Assembly (NCBI RefSeq): GCF_015477605.1
Contig: NZ_JADLQX010000004.1
Location: forward strand, 124,001 to 188,000
Reading direction: 5' to 3'
Source: Nocardia amamiensis
GTDB lineage: Bacteria > Actinomycetota > Actinomycetes > Mycobacteriales > Mycobacteriaceae
Length of the DNA stretch: 64,000 nt
The notes below the pieces were generated by a model that was not told where the DNA came from, made no database searches, and worked only from the letters and a program-made list of their open reading frames with translations. Both the position numbers and the translations under genes were made by a program. Below are positions 12,061 to 19,990 of this stretch, piece by piece. Numbering within the stretch: position 1 is the first letter of the stretch; each line of letters opens with the position of its first letter.

Positions 12061-12663
12061 TCAGTAGAAAAACCCGGCGATGCCCCAGCCGGGACGGGCT
12101 TGGGCCGCGCGGATCCATTCGACGCACGACTCGATGGCGGCGAGTATCTCGTGGTCGACCTCCTCACGTTGTGGTGGCGTCGTGGATTCCCACTGCACCA
12201 GCGCTTCCGCGCACTGCTCCGGCGTCCATTCGCCGTAGCCGGGTAGATCGTCCGGTTGCGGCAGCGCGGGCGGAAGGGAGTGGTACATGAAGTCGCGGAC
12301 GCTGATCGCCTTGATGCCGAGCGTGGCGAGTCCGTCATCGATGTGATCGAGCCAGCGGCCACGGAACGCGGAGAAGTAGCGGTTGTCGACGAACCGGCCG
12401 TAGAACTGGCAGATCGTCTGGTAGGCGTAGCCGTATTGGAAACCGTAGGACGGGTCGAACGGGCCGCCGTCGATGACGGCGCGCACCGCCTCGTAGCGGG
12501 TGGGTGCGCCGGCCGCGATCTCCTCGGCGAACCAGTCGTCATCATGGGTCAGCTGGGCCTTGAACCGCCCTCCGATCATCCGCCGGAGCTTGTCGTCCCT
12601 GGACCCGATGGCGGCGGAGACCCTGTCCAGTTCGACGACGTAGATGCTCAGGCTATAGCTCAT
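12061..12663 (-). CDS. Conserved hypothetical protein, DUF7691-like
   Basis: A 200-residue cytoplasmic protein with no signal peptide or membrane segment. It starts MSYSLSIYVVELDRVSAAIGSRDDKL, then has an acidic region, and a Tyr/Phe-rich centre FDPSYGFQYGYAYQTICQFYGRFVDN. It resembles a family of actinomycete proteins of unknown function that begin MSYSLxxYxVxLxxV (my recollection is DUF7691). The acidic, SMI1/immunity-like look is suggestive only. The ATG at 12663 is the natural start. The neighbours give no functional clue. Confidence 0.6.
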   Translation of the reverse strand: MSYSLSIYVVELDRVSAAIGSRDDKLRRMIGGRFKAQLTHDDDWFAEEIAAGAPTRYEAVRAVIDGGPFDPSYGFQYGYAYQTICQFYGRFVDNRYFSAFRGRWLDHIDDGLATLGIKAISVRDFMYHSLPPALPQPDDLPGYGEWTPEQCAEALVQWESTTPPQREEVDHEILAAIESCVEWIRAAQARPGWGIAGFFY

Positions 12664-12724
12664 TCACCAGACATTAGCGGTGCCCACCGACAGCGAACGG
12701 CGCTGGGCCCGAAGACCTTTCACC

Positions 12725-13714
12725 TCAGGCGGAAATCCCGGAAGGGTGCGCCGCCAGGTGGTGCAGATGCGCGGCGAGCAACGCGTTCACTTCGGCGGTC
12801 CGCTCCAGCTGCACGAGGTGACCCGCGTCGGCGATCTCGGTCACCGCGCGCAGGTCGACGACATGCTCCCGCATGGTGGCGAGCGGATCACGGCCGCTGA
12901 AGCCCTCCATGTCGGGATCGCGATCACCGTACAAGAAGTAGGCCGGCACAGTGACTTTCGCGTCTGCGTAGTCGGCGGTGAGTTCCCAGTTGCGGTCCAA
13001 GCTGCGGTACCAATTCAATCCGCCCGTGAAGCCGGTGCGTTCGAAATCTCGTGCCAGGGTGTCCACTTCGTGTCCGGTCAGCCAGCGCCATGGAAGCGCG
13101 GGAGCCTCTGGGAGCACGTCGAGATAGCCGGTGCCTTCCGCTGGGAAGCGCCAAGTATCCAGATAGTGATAGTCGGCGCTCAATGCGAAATACACGCGCG
13201 CGAGAAATTCCCGTGGACGGGCGCCGAGTTCCGCGTCGGCGACGCCGGGAGTCTGGAAGTAGTGCAGATGCAGGAAGTGTCGTGCGGCAGCCTTCGCCCA
13301 CAGCTGCGAAGGGGCACGGGACGGACGGGGTGCGAACGGATTGTTCAGGACAATCACGGCGCGCACCCGCTCCGGGGCACGCAATGCCAGTTCCCACACC
13401 AGCGCGGCGCCGAAGTCCAAGCCCACGAACACCGCCTGCTACGCGCCGATGTCATCGAGCAGGCCGAGCAGGTCGTCGCAGACGGCGCGATTGGTGTACG
13501 CCTCGAGGTCGGCGGGTGCGTCGGTCTGTCCGTAGCCGCGCAGGTCGGGCGCGACCGCGCGATATCCTGCCGCGGCGACCGCGGGCAGCTGGCGGTGCCA
13601 GACGTACCAGGTGTGCGGAAAGCCGTGGCAGAAGATCACCGGCTGCCCTTCACCCTGTTCGGCGAGGTGCATACGAATACCGTTGGTCGTCACGAACCGA
13701 TGCGTCAGCTCCAC
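12725..13714 (-). pseudogene. Epoxide hydrolase-like alpha/beta hydrolase broken by an amber stop
   Basis: Read from the GTG at 13714 (GGAGG 5 nt upstream), the frame encodes an alpha/beta hydrolase of about 329 residues interrupted at codon 92 by TAG (13439-13441). Before the stop lie GIRMHLAEQGEGQPVIFCHGFPHTWYVW (oxyanion HGFP) and VAPDLRGYGQTDAP. Directly after it, in the same frame, comes QAVFVGLDFGAALVWELALRAPERV, a G-x-D-x-G nucleophile elbow with the aspartate expected for epoxide hydrolases. Further on are YGDRDP and DAGHLVQLE with the catalytic His. A single change from GAG to TAG would explain the break, since family members usually have Glu-Arg or Glu-Gln there. The C-terminal part could restart at GTG 13432 but would lack the oxyanion loop. 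It may be a true nonsense mutation or a sequencing error. Confidence 0.8.
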
Positions 13715-13735
13715 TGCGGCCTCCAAACCGTGGAC

Positions 13736-13760
13736 TAGAACACGTTACCGTTTCACGGTA
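13736..13760. promoter_or_regulatory. Possible operator pair between the hydrolase pseudogene and the SDR
   Basis: Two short inverted repeats lie in the divergent region. TAGAACACGTTACC (13736-13749) is close to the KstR pattern TNNAACNNGTTNNA, missing only the last base. TACCGT-TTC-ACGGTA (13746-13760) is a perfect 6-bp inverted repeat. They overlap by a few bases. A TetR-type regulator could bind either; none is encoded next to it. Confidence 0.3.
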
Positions 13761-13773
13761 GTGTCCCAGTTCC

Positions 13774-13933
13774 GTGAGCGAGCGTCAGCGAGTGAACCGA
13801 AATTACAGCGCGCCCCCGCGCACGACGGAGCCCAGCGCTAGCGAGGCGGAGTCGTGAGTGAGCGCCAGCGAGCGAACCGAGGACACAGCGCGCTCCCGCG
13901 CACGACGGAGCCGAGCGCGAGCGAGGCGGAGTC
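13774..13933 (+). repeat. Two tandem 80-bp units encoding coupled 27-residue mini-ORFs
   Basis: The units 13774-13853 and 13854-13933 share most bases, ending in the same GCGAGGCGGAGTC. Each begins GTGAG(C/T)GAGCG and is an open frame of 27 codons (MSERQR..NR....SA.PRTTEPSASEAES) whose TGA overlaps the next GTG as GTGA. The third GTGAGCG at 13934 is the start of the SDR gene, so the two mini-ORFs and the SDR form a chain of three overlapping starts. The peptide is hydrophilic, rich in Ser, Glu and Arg. Confidence 0.8.
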
Positions 13934-14782
13934 GTGAGCGGAATACCGGACAAGCTCGAAGGCAAGATCGCGGTGGTCACCGGCGCCAGCCGCGGTATCG
14001 GCAAGGGGATCGCGCTGGAGTTGGGCGCGGCGGGCGCGACCGTGTTCGTCACCGGGCGCTCGACCTCGCAGGGACGCTTGCCCGGTACTGTGCACGCGAC
14101 AGCCGCCGAGATCGATGCGGCGGGCGGGGTGGGCATCCCGTTCGTGTGCGATCATCGCGACGACGACGCGGTGGAGCGGCTGTTCGAACTGATCCGCACC
14201 GAGCACGGCAGGCTGGACGTGCTGGTGAACAACGTCTACAACTCCCCCGCAGCGGCCCGCTGGCTGGGCAAGCCGTTCTGGGAGGTTCCGCCGGCGGCCT
14301 GGGACGAGACCTTCGACGTGGGCGTCCGATCGCATTATGTGGCAAGCGTTTTCGCCGCGCCTCTGCTGATCGAATCGGGCGGGCTGATCGTCAACATCTC
14401 GGCGCCCGGGGCGCGCAGGTACATGCACAACGCCGTATACGGCGTCGCGAAGTGCGCGCTGGACCGGCTCACCGCCGACATGGCGCATAATCTCGCGGGC
14501 ACCGACGTGACCGTGGTCTCGCTGTGGCCGGGGATCGTCGATACCGAACTGCTGCAACTGGTTCCGGCCGACGCGCACGGGCACCGGCTGGTCACGCTGC
14601 CAGGCGAGGGCACCTTCGACCTCGCTGAGGCGCAGACGCCGCGCTTCACCGGCCGCGCCGTCGTCGCGCTGGCCACCGATGCCGGGCGCCGCTCGCGCAC
14701 CGGATTGTCGTGGCGAGTTGCGGATCTCGCGGATTACTACGGTTTCACCGACATCGACGGCCGCGTTCCGCGCACTGATTGA
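13934..14782 (+). CDS. Short-chain dehydrogenase/reductase
   Basis: A 282-residue SDR oxidoreductase. The N-terminal cofactor motif is VVTGASRGIGKGIALEL (GxxxGxG), followed by VTGRSTSQG, whose Arg suggests a preference for NADP. DVLVNNVYN is the NNAG-like motif, IVNISAPGARRYMHNAVYGVAKCAL contains the Ser and YxxxK catalytic residues, and VVSLWPGIVDTEL is the PG motif. It resembles the DHRS1 subgroup of SDRs, in which the stretch VNNVYN is common. The GTG start overlaps the stop of the second mini-ORF, so its translation may depend on that leader. The substrate is unknown. Confidence 0.88.
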   Translation: MSGIPDKLEGKIAVVTGASRGIGKGIALELGAAGATVFVTGRSTSQGRLPGTVHATAAEIDAAGGVGIPFVCDHRDDDAVERLFELIRTEHGRLDVLVNNVYNSPAAARWLGKPFWEVPPAAWDETFDVGVRSHYVASVFAAPLLIESGGLIVNISAPGARRYMHNAVYGVAKCALDRLTADMAHNLAGTDVTVVSLWPGIVDTELLQLVPADAHGHRLVTLPGEGTFDLAEAQTPRFTGRAVVALATDAGRRSRTGLSWRVADLADYYGFTDIDGRVPRTD

Positions 14783-14878
14783 CCGATCAGAGCACGCCGA
14801 GGAAGCGCTGCACCGGGTTCGTGATCGCCGCGATCGCGCTCGGTCCGGCGGCGCTTCCAGGGAGCGCGGTGCCTCCGA

Positions 14879-15112
14879 TCAGGCGAACTTGATCTCCAGG
14901 CCGATGCCGAGGATGGCGATCAGCCAGATGACGCCGGTGAAGATGGTGACGCGGTCGAGGTTCTTCTCCACGACCGTGGAGCCGGACAGACTGGACTGCA
15001 CGCCGCCGCCGAACAGGCTGGACAGACCTCCACCCTTGGCGCGGTGCAGCAGCACCAGCAGCACCAGCAGCACGCTGGTGATGATCAGGAGGATATCCAG
15101 GAACATCCGCAT
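14879..15112 (-). CDS. secG: Preprotein translocase subunit SecG
   Basis: Small membrane subunit of the SecYEG channel. The 77 residues hold two hydrophobic segments (ILLIITSVLLVLLVLL and VTIFTGVIWLIAILGIGLEI) joined by the highly conserved cytoplasmic loop HRAKGGGLSSLFGGGVQSS followed by LSGSTVVEKNLDRV. Two starts are possible, ATG 15112 or ATG 15106; neither has a strong ribosome site. In related genomes secG directly follows tpiA; here about 4 kb of other genes (two exporters and a lipoprotein) lie between them, and ppc, often next to secG, is absent. Confidence 0.95.
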   Translation of the reverse strand: MRMFLDILLIITSVLLVLLVLLHRAKGGGLSSLFGGGVQSSLSGSTVVEKNLDRVTIFTGVIWLIAILGIGLEIKFA

Positions 15113-15186
15113 GCCGGACAGTCTATGCGGTCGGTGCGATCGCACCGAATCAGGCACTCGGCATCGTCGCGGCCGCTGCTGAGGAG

Positions 15187-15390
15187 CGCTGTCCGACTCA
15201 GTGCGTCCCAAGCCCTGCGTACGGCCGCGGCGAAGGCGGGAGGTATGCACAATGAGCGCGCTGTGCCAGATGGGGGTCCATCTCCCGCACGGCCGGAGCC
15301 AAGGCAGGGCGTACGGATATCAGGCGCTCTCGGATGGCGTCCGCCCTGAACTCCGCGCACGGCCGCGGCGAAGGCAGGAGATACGCCTAA
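15187..15390 (+). repeat. Three degenerate tandem repeat units of about 69 bp
   Basis: The gap between the secG start and the exporter stop is made of three imperfect units. Each has GCGCT(G/C)T at the front and (G/A)CGGCCG..GC.AAGGC.GG.G at the back. The ACGGCC anchors lie at 15221, 15289 and 15359, so the spacing is 68 and 70 bp. The last unit closely matches the single copy at 34952-35017, including GCGCTCTCGGA and AGATACGCCT. These belong to the same family as the arrays at 11.1 and 11.8-12.0 kb. Confidence 0.65.
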
Positions 15391-16985
15391 CGCCGGTCGA
15401 TCGCCACCAGATGGGTGATCCGGTCGCCCTCGGCGGTGGTGAACTTCGCGACGGCCTGCTCCCGCAGCTGGTCCTGGGCGGTGAGTCGCACCTGGTGCTG
15501 GTGCATGTGCTCGGCCCAGGACCGCACGACGAAGGCCTCGACGTAGCGGTCGATCACCCCGACGTCGCGGTACAGCCGCCATTCCATTGCGCCGGTGCGC
15601 TGCCGGGACCGGCCGACGAACGCCATGGCGGCGAGGAATTCCTCGACGTTCTCCGGGGGCACGTCGTAGTCGCGCAGGATCAGCACCGGGCCGTCGTCGG
15701 GATCGGGTTCGACCACCAGCTGGGGCTCCGGCCAGAACGCCGACGGTGTCAGGTCGATCTGCTCGGCGTTGTGCCGGATCGGCAGCCATAGCGTGCTCAC
15801 CGCGCAGAACCCGAGCAGCACCGCGGCCCACAGCAGCGCGGGCACCGATCCGATGGCGTCGGCGAGCAGCCCCCAGACCAGTGAGCCGATCGCCTGGCCA
15901 CCCATGAACACCAGCAGATACACCGACAGCCCGCGCGCACGCACCCAAGCAGGTAGCAGCAGCTGCATCGTCGAGTTCATCGTGGACATCGCCAGCAGCC
16001 AGGCCAGGCCCGCGAAAACCAGGAGCACCAGGATCACCGGCACGACGTGTAACAGCGCGGTGCCTACGGTCGCGAGTCCGAACAGGATCGCGGCCGCGCT
16101 CAGCCGCTGGGTCGGGTTCAGCAGCTGCCGCAGGCGCGACAAAGCCGCTGCGCCGACCACGGCGCCGAGCCCCAGCGCGCCGAGCATCAGACCGTATCCG
16201 GAGGACGACAGGCCGAGCCGATCGCGTGCGATCACCGGCAGCAGCGCCCACACCGCGCTGGCGGGCGTGATGAATAGGAGCGAGCGCAGCAGCACACGGC
16301 GGATCGCCGGTGCGGCTCGGATGAAACGGGTGCCCGCCTGCAACGCCGCCAGCGGACGTTCGGTGGGCAGCCGCCGGTCCGTAGCGGGCCGTCGCCAGAA
16401 CGCCAGCGCGGTGACGATTCCGCCGAAGGACACCGCGTTGAGCGCGAACACCAATGTCGGCCCGGACAGCGAGATCAGCACACCGGCGAGCGCGGGCCCC
16501 ACCGCTCGGCCGATATTGATGTTCATGCTGCCCAGCGCCGCGGCAGCCGGTATCTGCTCGCGCGTGACCAGTTCCGGCTGAATGGCCTGCCAGGCCGGCG
16601 CGGTCAGCGCCTGCCCGCAGCCGAGCAGGAACAGCAGCGTCAACAGCACCGGGGGTGTGGTGTGCCCGGTCGCGGTCGACACGGCGAGAATCGCCGCGAG
16701 CGCCGCCATGGTCGACTGCGCGCCGAGCAGCAGCCTGCGCCGGTCCACCAGGTCGGCGATCACGCCGGACGGAATTGCCAGCAACATCACCGGCAGCGTG
16801 ATCGCGGTCTGCACGAACGACACCAGAGCCGCGGCGTTGGGCAAGTCGACCACGAGCCATTGCGCCCCGACGGTCTGCATCCAGGTGCCCAGATTGGAAA
16901 CGAGCTGGGCCAGCCAGAGCGCCCGATATATCGGTGAACGCAGCGGCGCCCACGTGGAGCCAGGGGTCGTCGCGGGAGCGGTCAC
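15387..16985 (-). CDS. MFS exporter with C-terminal ABM-like domain
   Basis: A 532-residue membrane transporter of the major facilitator superfamily, resembling the EntS-type (TMS5) group of exporters. Residues 1 to about 410 carry about eleven or twelve hydrophobic segments; LVSNLGTWMQTVGAQWLVVDL opens helix 1, and the loop IADLVDRRRLLLGAQ after helix 2 is the MFS motif A. The last 110 residues (from VLILRDYDVPPENVEEFLAAM) are soluble and look like an antibiotic-monooxygenase-type ferredoxin fold, with GAMEWRLYRDVGVIDRYVEAFVV in its centre. The substrate is unknown. The EamA exporter gene lies just upstream on the same strand (10 nt gap), so the two may be co-transcribed. Confidence 0.88.
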   Translation of the reverse strand: MTAPATTPGSTWAPLRSPIYRALWLAQLVSNLGTWMQTVGAQWLVVDLPNAAALVSFVQTAITLPVMLLAIPSGVIADLVDRRRLLLGAQSTMAALAAILAVSTATGHTTPPVLLTLLFLLGCGQALTAPAWQAIQPELVTREQIPAAAALGSMNINIGRAVGPALAGVLISLSGPTLVFALNAVSFGGIVTALAFWRRPATDRRLPTERPLAALQAGTRFIRAAPAIRRVLLRSLLFITPASAVWALLPVIARDRLGLSSSGYGLMLGALGLGAVVGAAALSRLRQLLNPTQRLSAAAILFGLATVGTALLHVVPVILVLLVFAGLAWLLAMSTMNSTMQLLLPAWVRARGLSVYLLVFMGGQAIGSLVWGLLADAIGSVPALLWAAVLLGFCAVSTLWLPIRHNAEQIDLTPSAFWPEPQLVVEPDPDDGPVLILRDYDVPPENVEEFLAAMAFVGRSRQRTGAMEWRLYRDVGVIDRYVEAFVVRSWAEHMHQHQVRLTAQDQLREQAVAKFTTAEGDRITHLVAIDRR

Positions 16986-16995
16986 GGGCCGAAGC

Positions 16996-17940
16996 TTAGT
17001 CCCGCGAAAGGTGGCTACCGGTCGCTATGTCCAGCCCGTTGACCTGGGAGTGCCCTGGCGTCGCCGCGAGCAACAACGCCACGATGAGCAACGCGGCGCC
17101 GAGCAGCCCCAGGGTGGTGAGGCGTTCACCGAGCACTACCGCGGCCAGCAGCGCCCCGGTGAGCGGTTCGAGGAGCGCGAGCACCGCGGCGGTCCCGGGA
17201 CCGACATCCGAGAGCCCGCGGAAGTACATGGTGTAGGCGACTGCGGTAGGCGCCAGCCCTAGCAGCAGGACCAATGCGATGCTGCCCACTGTCAGGTCGA
17301 ACGTGAGCCCGCTCGTGACCGCTACCGGACCCAGCAGCAGCGCACCGCCGGTGAACCCGAGGCCCGTGGTGGTCATCGCGTCGAGGCCGGGCACCGGCGC
17401 CGCGTTGATCACCGTGACCGCCGCGAACACCGTGGCGGCCACCGACGCGAGTGCCGCGCCCACCAGTAGCCCGCCCGCGCTCGCGCCACCGGACGGCACC
17501 CCGACAAGCAGCGCCAGCCCGCACAGGGCGATGCCGATCGTCCGCGCGCGCCGCCGGTCCATCGCACGCCTTCCGGTGACGTGCTCCAGCACGGCGACGA
17601 CCACCGGCGACATCCCGATGGTGATCAGGGTGGCGAGACTGACCGACGCGGCCGCGACGGCGCCGAAGTAGGCCGCCTGGAAGGTCGCCGCGAGCACAGA
17701 GACCGCGCCGATGCGACGCCACGCTAACGGATTTCGCGGCCAAGGCTGTCGTCTGATGGCGAGCAGGGCCACCAGCAGCAGGCCGCCGACGGCGAGCCGG
17801 CAGGTGGCGACCGAAACGGGGGAAAGACCGGTGGCCCGGTGCAGCAGCGTGCCGAGCAGACCGCCGGTACCCCAGAGGATTCCGGCGCCGACGAGATAGA
17901 CCAGCCCAGAACGGCCGGCCGTGGACACAGATGTGGACAT
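16996..17940 (-). CDS. EamA/DMT-family transporter
   Basis: A 314-residue membrane protein with ten hydrophobic segments arranged as two EamA repeats: the first begins GLVYLVGAGILWGTGGLLGTLL, the second around GLLVGAALASVAATVFAAVTV. The end of the second repeat, GTAAVLALLEPLTGALLAAVVLGERL, is the typical EamA closing motif. Such proteins export metabolites or amino acids; the substrate is not known. I chose the ATG at 17940 because AGGAG lies about 10 nt upstream; a longer in-frame extension has no ribosome site. Confidence 0.88.
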   Translation of the reverse strand: MSTSVSTAGRSGLVYLVGAGILWGTGGLLGTLLHRATGLSPVSVATCRLAVGGLLLVALLAIRRQPWPRNPLAWRRIGAVSVLAATFQAAYFGAVAAASVSLATLITIGMSPVVVAVLEHVTGRRAMDRRRARTIGIALCGLALLVGVPSGGASAGGLLVGAALASVAATVFAAVTVINAAPVPGLDAMTTTGLGFTGGALLLGPVAVTSGLTFDLTVGSIALVLLLGLAPTAVAYTMYFRGLSDVGPGTAAVLALLEPLTGALLAAVVLGERLTTLGLLGAALLIVALLLAATPGHSQVNGLDIATGSHLSRD

Positions 17941-18336
17941 AAAAGATCGCGCTCCTGCGACTGAAAGGGATGTGGTCGCGGAAGCGAGGTGCACAGCAAT
18001 GCCGAAAATGGCGCGCACACCGTTGGGTGGCGCGCGGAGTACCTACACCTCGCTCAGGAGGCGGGCGGCGGGGTGATGGGGAAGCATCGCTGCACGGCAT
18101 AGATGCTAACGCACACCGAGCGAGTCATCCCATGTATCCGGATTCTTGGCTCGACCCCCTGTTGCGTACGTCCGCGGCGGCGCCCACCGGCCTCATCCGC
18201 GACGCCGACTGGCTGATGGCGGCCTCGGAGGGCTTGGCCACACCCCGAGGGCCCGGAGGGGCCGCACCGCATCTCGGCAGGCCGTCACAACCCGCGAAAT
18301 CCGGGCCGCCCAGTACCTCGTCGGTAGCATCGCCGC
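17941..18336. other. Intergenic region without a supported gene
   Basis: About 400 bases between the divergent EamA and META-domain genes. Short open frames exist on both strands, one of them beginning MYPDSWLDPLLRTSAAAPTGL at 18132 and running into the next gene in another frame, but none has a family resemblance or ribosome site. The region must hold both promoters. No clear repeat was seen. Confidence 0.4.
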
Positions 18337-19119
18337 ATGGCGGCACACTGCGCACGACTAGCCTTCGCTGTTCTGATCGCCCCCTGCGCGATCGCGGCGT
18401 GCTCGAGCAACGGTCCGGAAGAGACCTCCGACGGGCCGAGCCCCGTGGGCCGCACCTTCCTCTCGACCGGCGTCGAGGGAGCCCCGATTCCCGGCGGCGG
18501 TCCCCTGACGGTCAGCTTCCCCGACGGCCGGATCACCGCGGACGCGGGGTGCAACAAGTTCACCGGCGCGGTCGCCCTGGACGACCACGTCGTCCGGGTC
18601 TCCGGTCTGTCCACGACCCTGATGGCCTGCCCGGACGATCGCAGCGGAGCCGACGAATGGCTCAGCGGCCTGCTGAACTCCGAGCCCAGTTGGCGTCTCG
18701 ACGACGCGCGACTCACGCTGCACAGCGACGACCGGACCGTGACCCTGCTCGACAAGGAGGTCGCTCAGCCGGACCGGCCCATCAGAGGCACCTCGTGGCT
18801 GGTCACCGCACTCGTCACGGAGGACGCCCAGATCCGCTCCCGCGCGCTCGACGAGGCGAAGCCGACGCTGGCCATCGCCGAGGACAGCGGCGTCTCGGGC
18901 AGCACCGGGTGCAATCGCCTCACCGGCAGCGCCGACATCTCGGGAGCGCAGATCACCTTCGAGGTCGCCACCACGAAAATGGCGTGCTCGCCCGAGGTGA
19001 TGGAGGTGGAGCAAGCGGTTCTGAAAGCGCTGGATGGCAAGACCGCCGCCACCGTGGACGCCGACATGCTGACGCTGCGCAACGACAATGGCGCGGGCTT
19101 GATCCTGCGAGCGCGGTGA
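18337..19119 (+). CDS. Lipoprotein with two META (HslJ-like) domains
   Basis: A 260-residue predicted lipoprotein. The N-terminus has a hydrophobic signal ending in the lipobox IAAC, with Cys near residue 22. Two copies of the META fold follow: the first with LTVSFPDGRITADAGCNKFTGA and TLMACPDDR, the second with PTLAIAEDSGVSGSTGCNRLTGSADI and TKMACSPEVMEVE. The paired cysteines (GCN...MAC) are conserved in both, probably forming disulfides outside the cell. The function of the family is not established; relatives include heat-shock protein HslJ. It is convergent with tpiA and shares a hairpin terminator with it. Confidence 0.88.
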   Translation: MAAHCARLAFAVLIAPCAIAACSSNGPEETSDGPSPVGRTFLSTGVEGAPIPGGGPLTVSFPDGRITADAGCNKFTGAVALDDHVVRVSGLSTTLMACPDDRSGADEWLSGLLNSEPSWRLDDARLTLHSDDRTVTLLDKEVAQPDRPIRGTSWLVTALVTEDAQIRSRALDEAKPTLAIAEDSGVSGSTGCNRLTGSADISGAQITFEVATTKMACSPEVMEVEQAVLKALDGKTAATVDADMLTLRNDNGAGLILRAR

Positions 19120-19142
19120 GCGGCGCGACTGCTGCGAAATAA

Positions 19143-19182
19143 CTACAGCCCGGCATCGCGGCGAGCGATACCGGGCCTGTAG
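19143..19182. terminator. Bidirectional hairpin between the META lipoprotein gene and tpiA
   Basis: CTACAGCCCGGCATCGC and GCGATACCGGGCCTGTAG pair into a long stem with one bulge and one mismatch around a 5-nt loop. It lies 23 nt after the lipoprotein stop and 20 nt after the tpiA stop. There is no T-run, as is common in actinobacteria. Confidence 0.6.
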
Positions 19183-19202
19183 CGCGTAGTCCGTCGACCG
19201 GG

Positions 19203-19988
19203 TCAGGGCAAGGGGCCGCCCGCCGCGATCGCCGAAAGGGTGGCGAACTCGTCGCCCTTGAGCGATGCGCCGCCGACCAGAGCACCGTCGATGTCGGTCT
19301 GGGCGACCAACTCGCCGACGTTCTTGGCGTTCACCGAACCGCCGTAGAGCACGCGGACCTCCGCGGCGATCTCCGGCGAGGCCAGCAGCGCCAGCTCACC
19401 GCGAATCGCCGCACAGACCTCCTGCGCGTCGGCAGGCGTGGCGACCTTGCCGGTGCCGATCGCCCACACCGGCTCGTAGGCGATGACGATCTTCGAGATC
19501 TCTTCCGCCGTAAGGCCTTTCAGCGATCCGCGCAACTGCTCGAGGTTGTACTCGACGTGCGTGCCCGCCTCGCGGATGTTCAAGCCCTCGCCGATGCATA
19601 CGATCGGCGTGATGCCGTGCTTCAGCGCCTGCTTGGCCTTGGCCAGCACGATGGCGTCGTCCTCATTGTGGTACTGGCGCCGTTCCGAGTGCCCCACCAC
19701 GACAAAGGTGCAGCCCAGCTTGGCGAGCATGCTCGCGCTGATCTCGCCGGTGTAGGCGCCCGACTCCTGGACCGAGACATCCTGCCCGCCATAGGTGAGC
19801 AGGAGTTTGTCCCCCTCGATCAGCGTCTGCACGCTGCGGATGTCGGTGAACGGCGGAATCACCGCCACGTCGACCTTGTCGAAGTACTTCTCCGGCAGGG
19901 CGAACGCGATCTTCTGCACCAGAGCGATGGCCTCGAGGTGATTGAGGTTCATCTTCCAGTTGCCCGCGATGAGCGGTTTGCGTGCCAT
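19203..19988 (-). CDS. tpiA: Triose-phosphate isomerase
   Basis: Interconverts dihydroxyacetone phosphate and glyceraldehyde 3-phosphate. The 261-residue TIM barrel has all catalytic motifs: AGNWKMN (Lys), VVVGHSERR (His) and [11 protein letters not shown] (Glu in loop 6), with [11 protein letters not shown] and ALVGGASL at the phosphate site. Start ATG 19988 lies 2 nt after the pgk stop, so it is co-translated with pgk and gap. It is last in the gap-pgk-tpiA operon. Confidence 0.97.
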   Translation of the reverse strand: MARKPLIAGNWKMNLNHLEAIALVQKIAFALPEKYFDKVDVAVIPPFTDIRSVQTLIEGDKLLLTYGGQDVSVQESGAYTGEISASMLAKLGCTFVVVGHSERRQYHNEDDAIVLAKAKQALKHGITPIVCIGEGLNIREAGTHVEYNLEQLRGSLKGLTAEEISKIVIAYEPVWAIGTGKVATPADAQEVCAAIRGELALLASPEIAAEVRVLYGGSVNAKNVGELVAQTDIDGALVGGASLKGDEFATLSAIAAGGPLP

Positions 19989-19990
19989 GC

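Noticed and set aside
13439..13441. Programmed recoding (for example pyrrolysine) at the amber codon of the hydrolase
   Set aside because: No pylT/pylS-like gene or downstream element is visible, and other amber stops here (tkt, ribH, the anti-sigma gene) act as normal ends.
18132..18360. Possible small gene starting ATG at 18132
   Set aside because: No ribosome site and no family resemblance; the frame runs out of phase into the META-domain lipoprotein gene.
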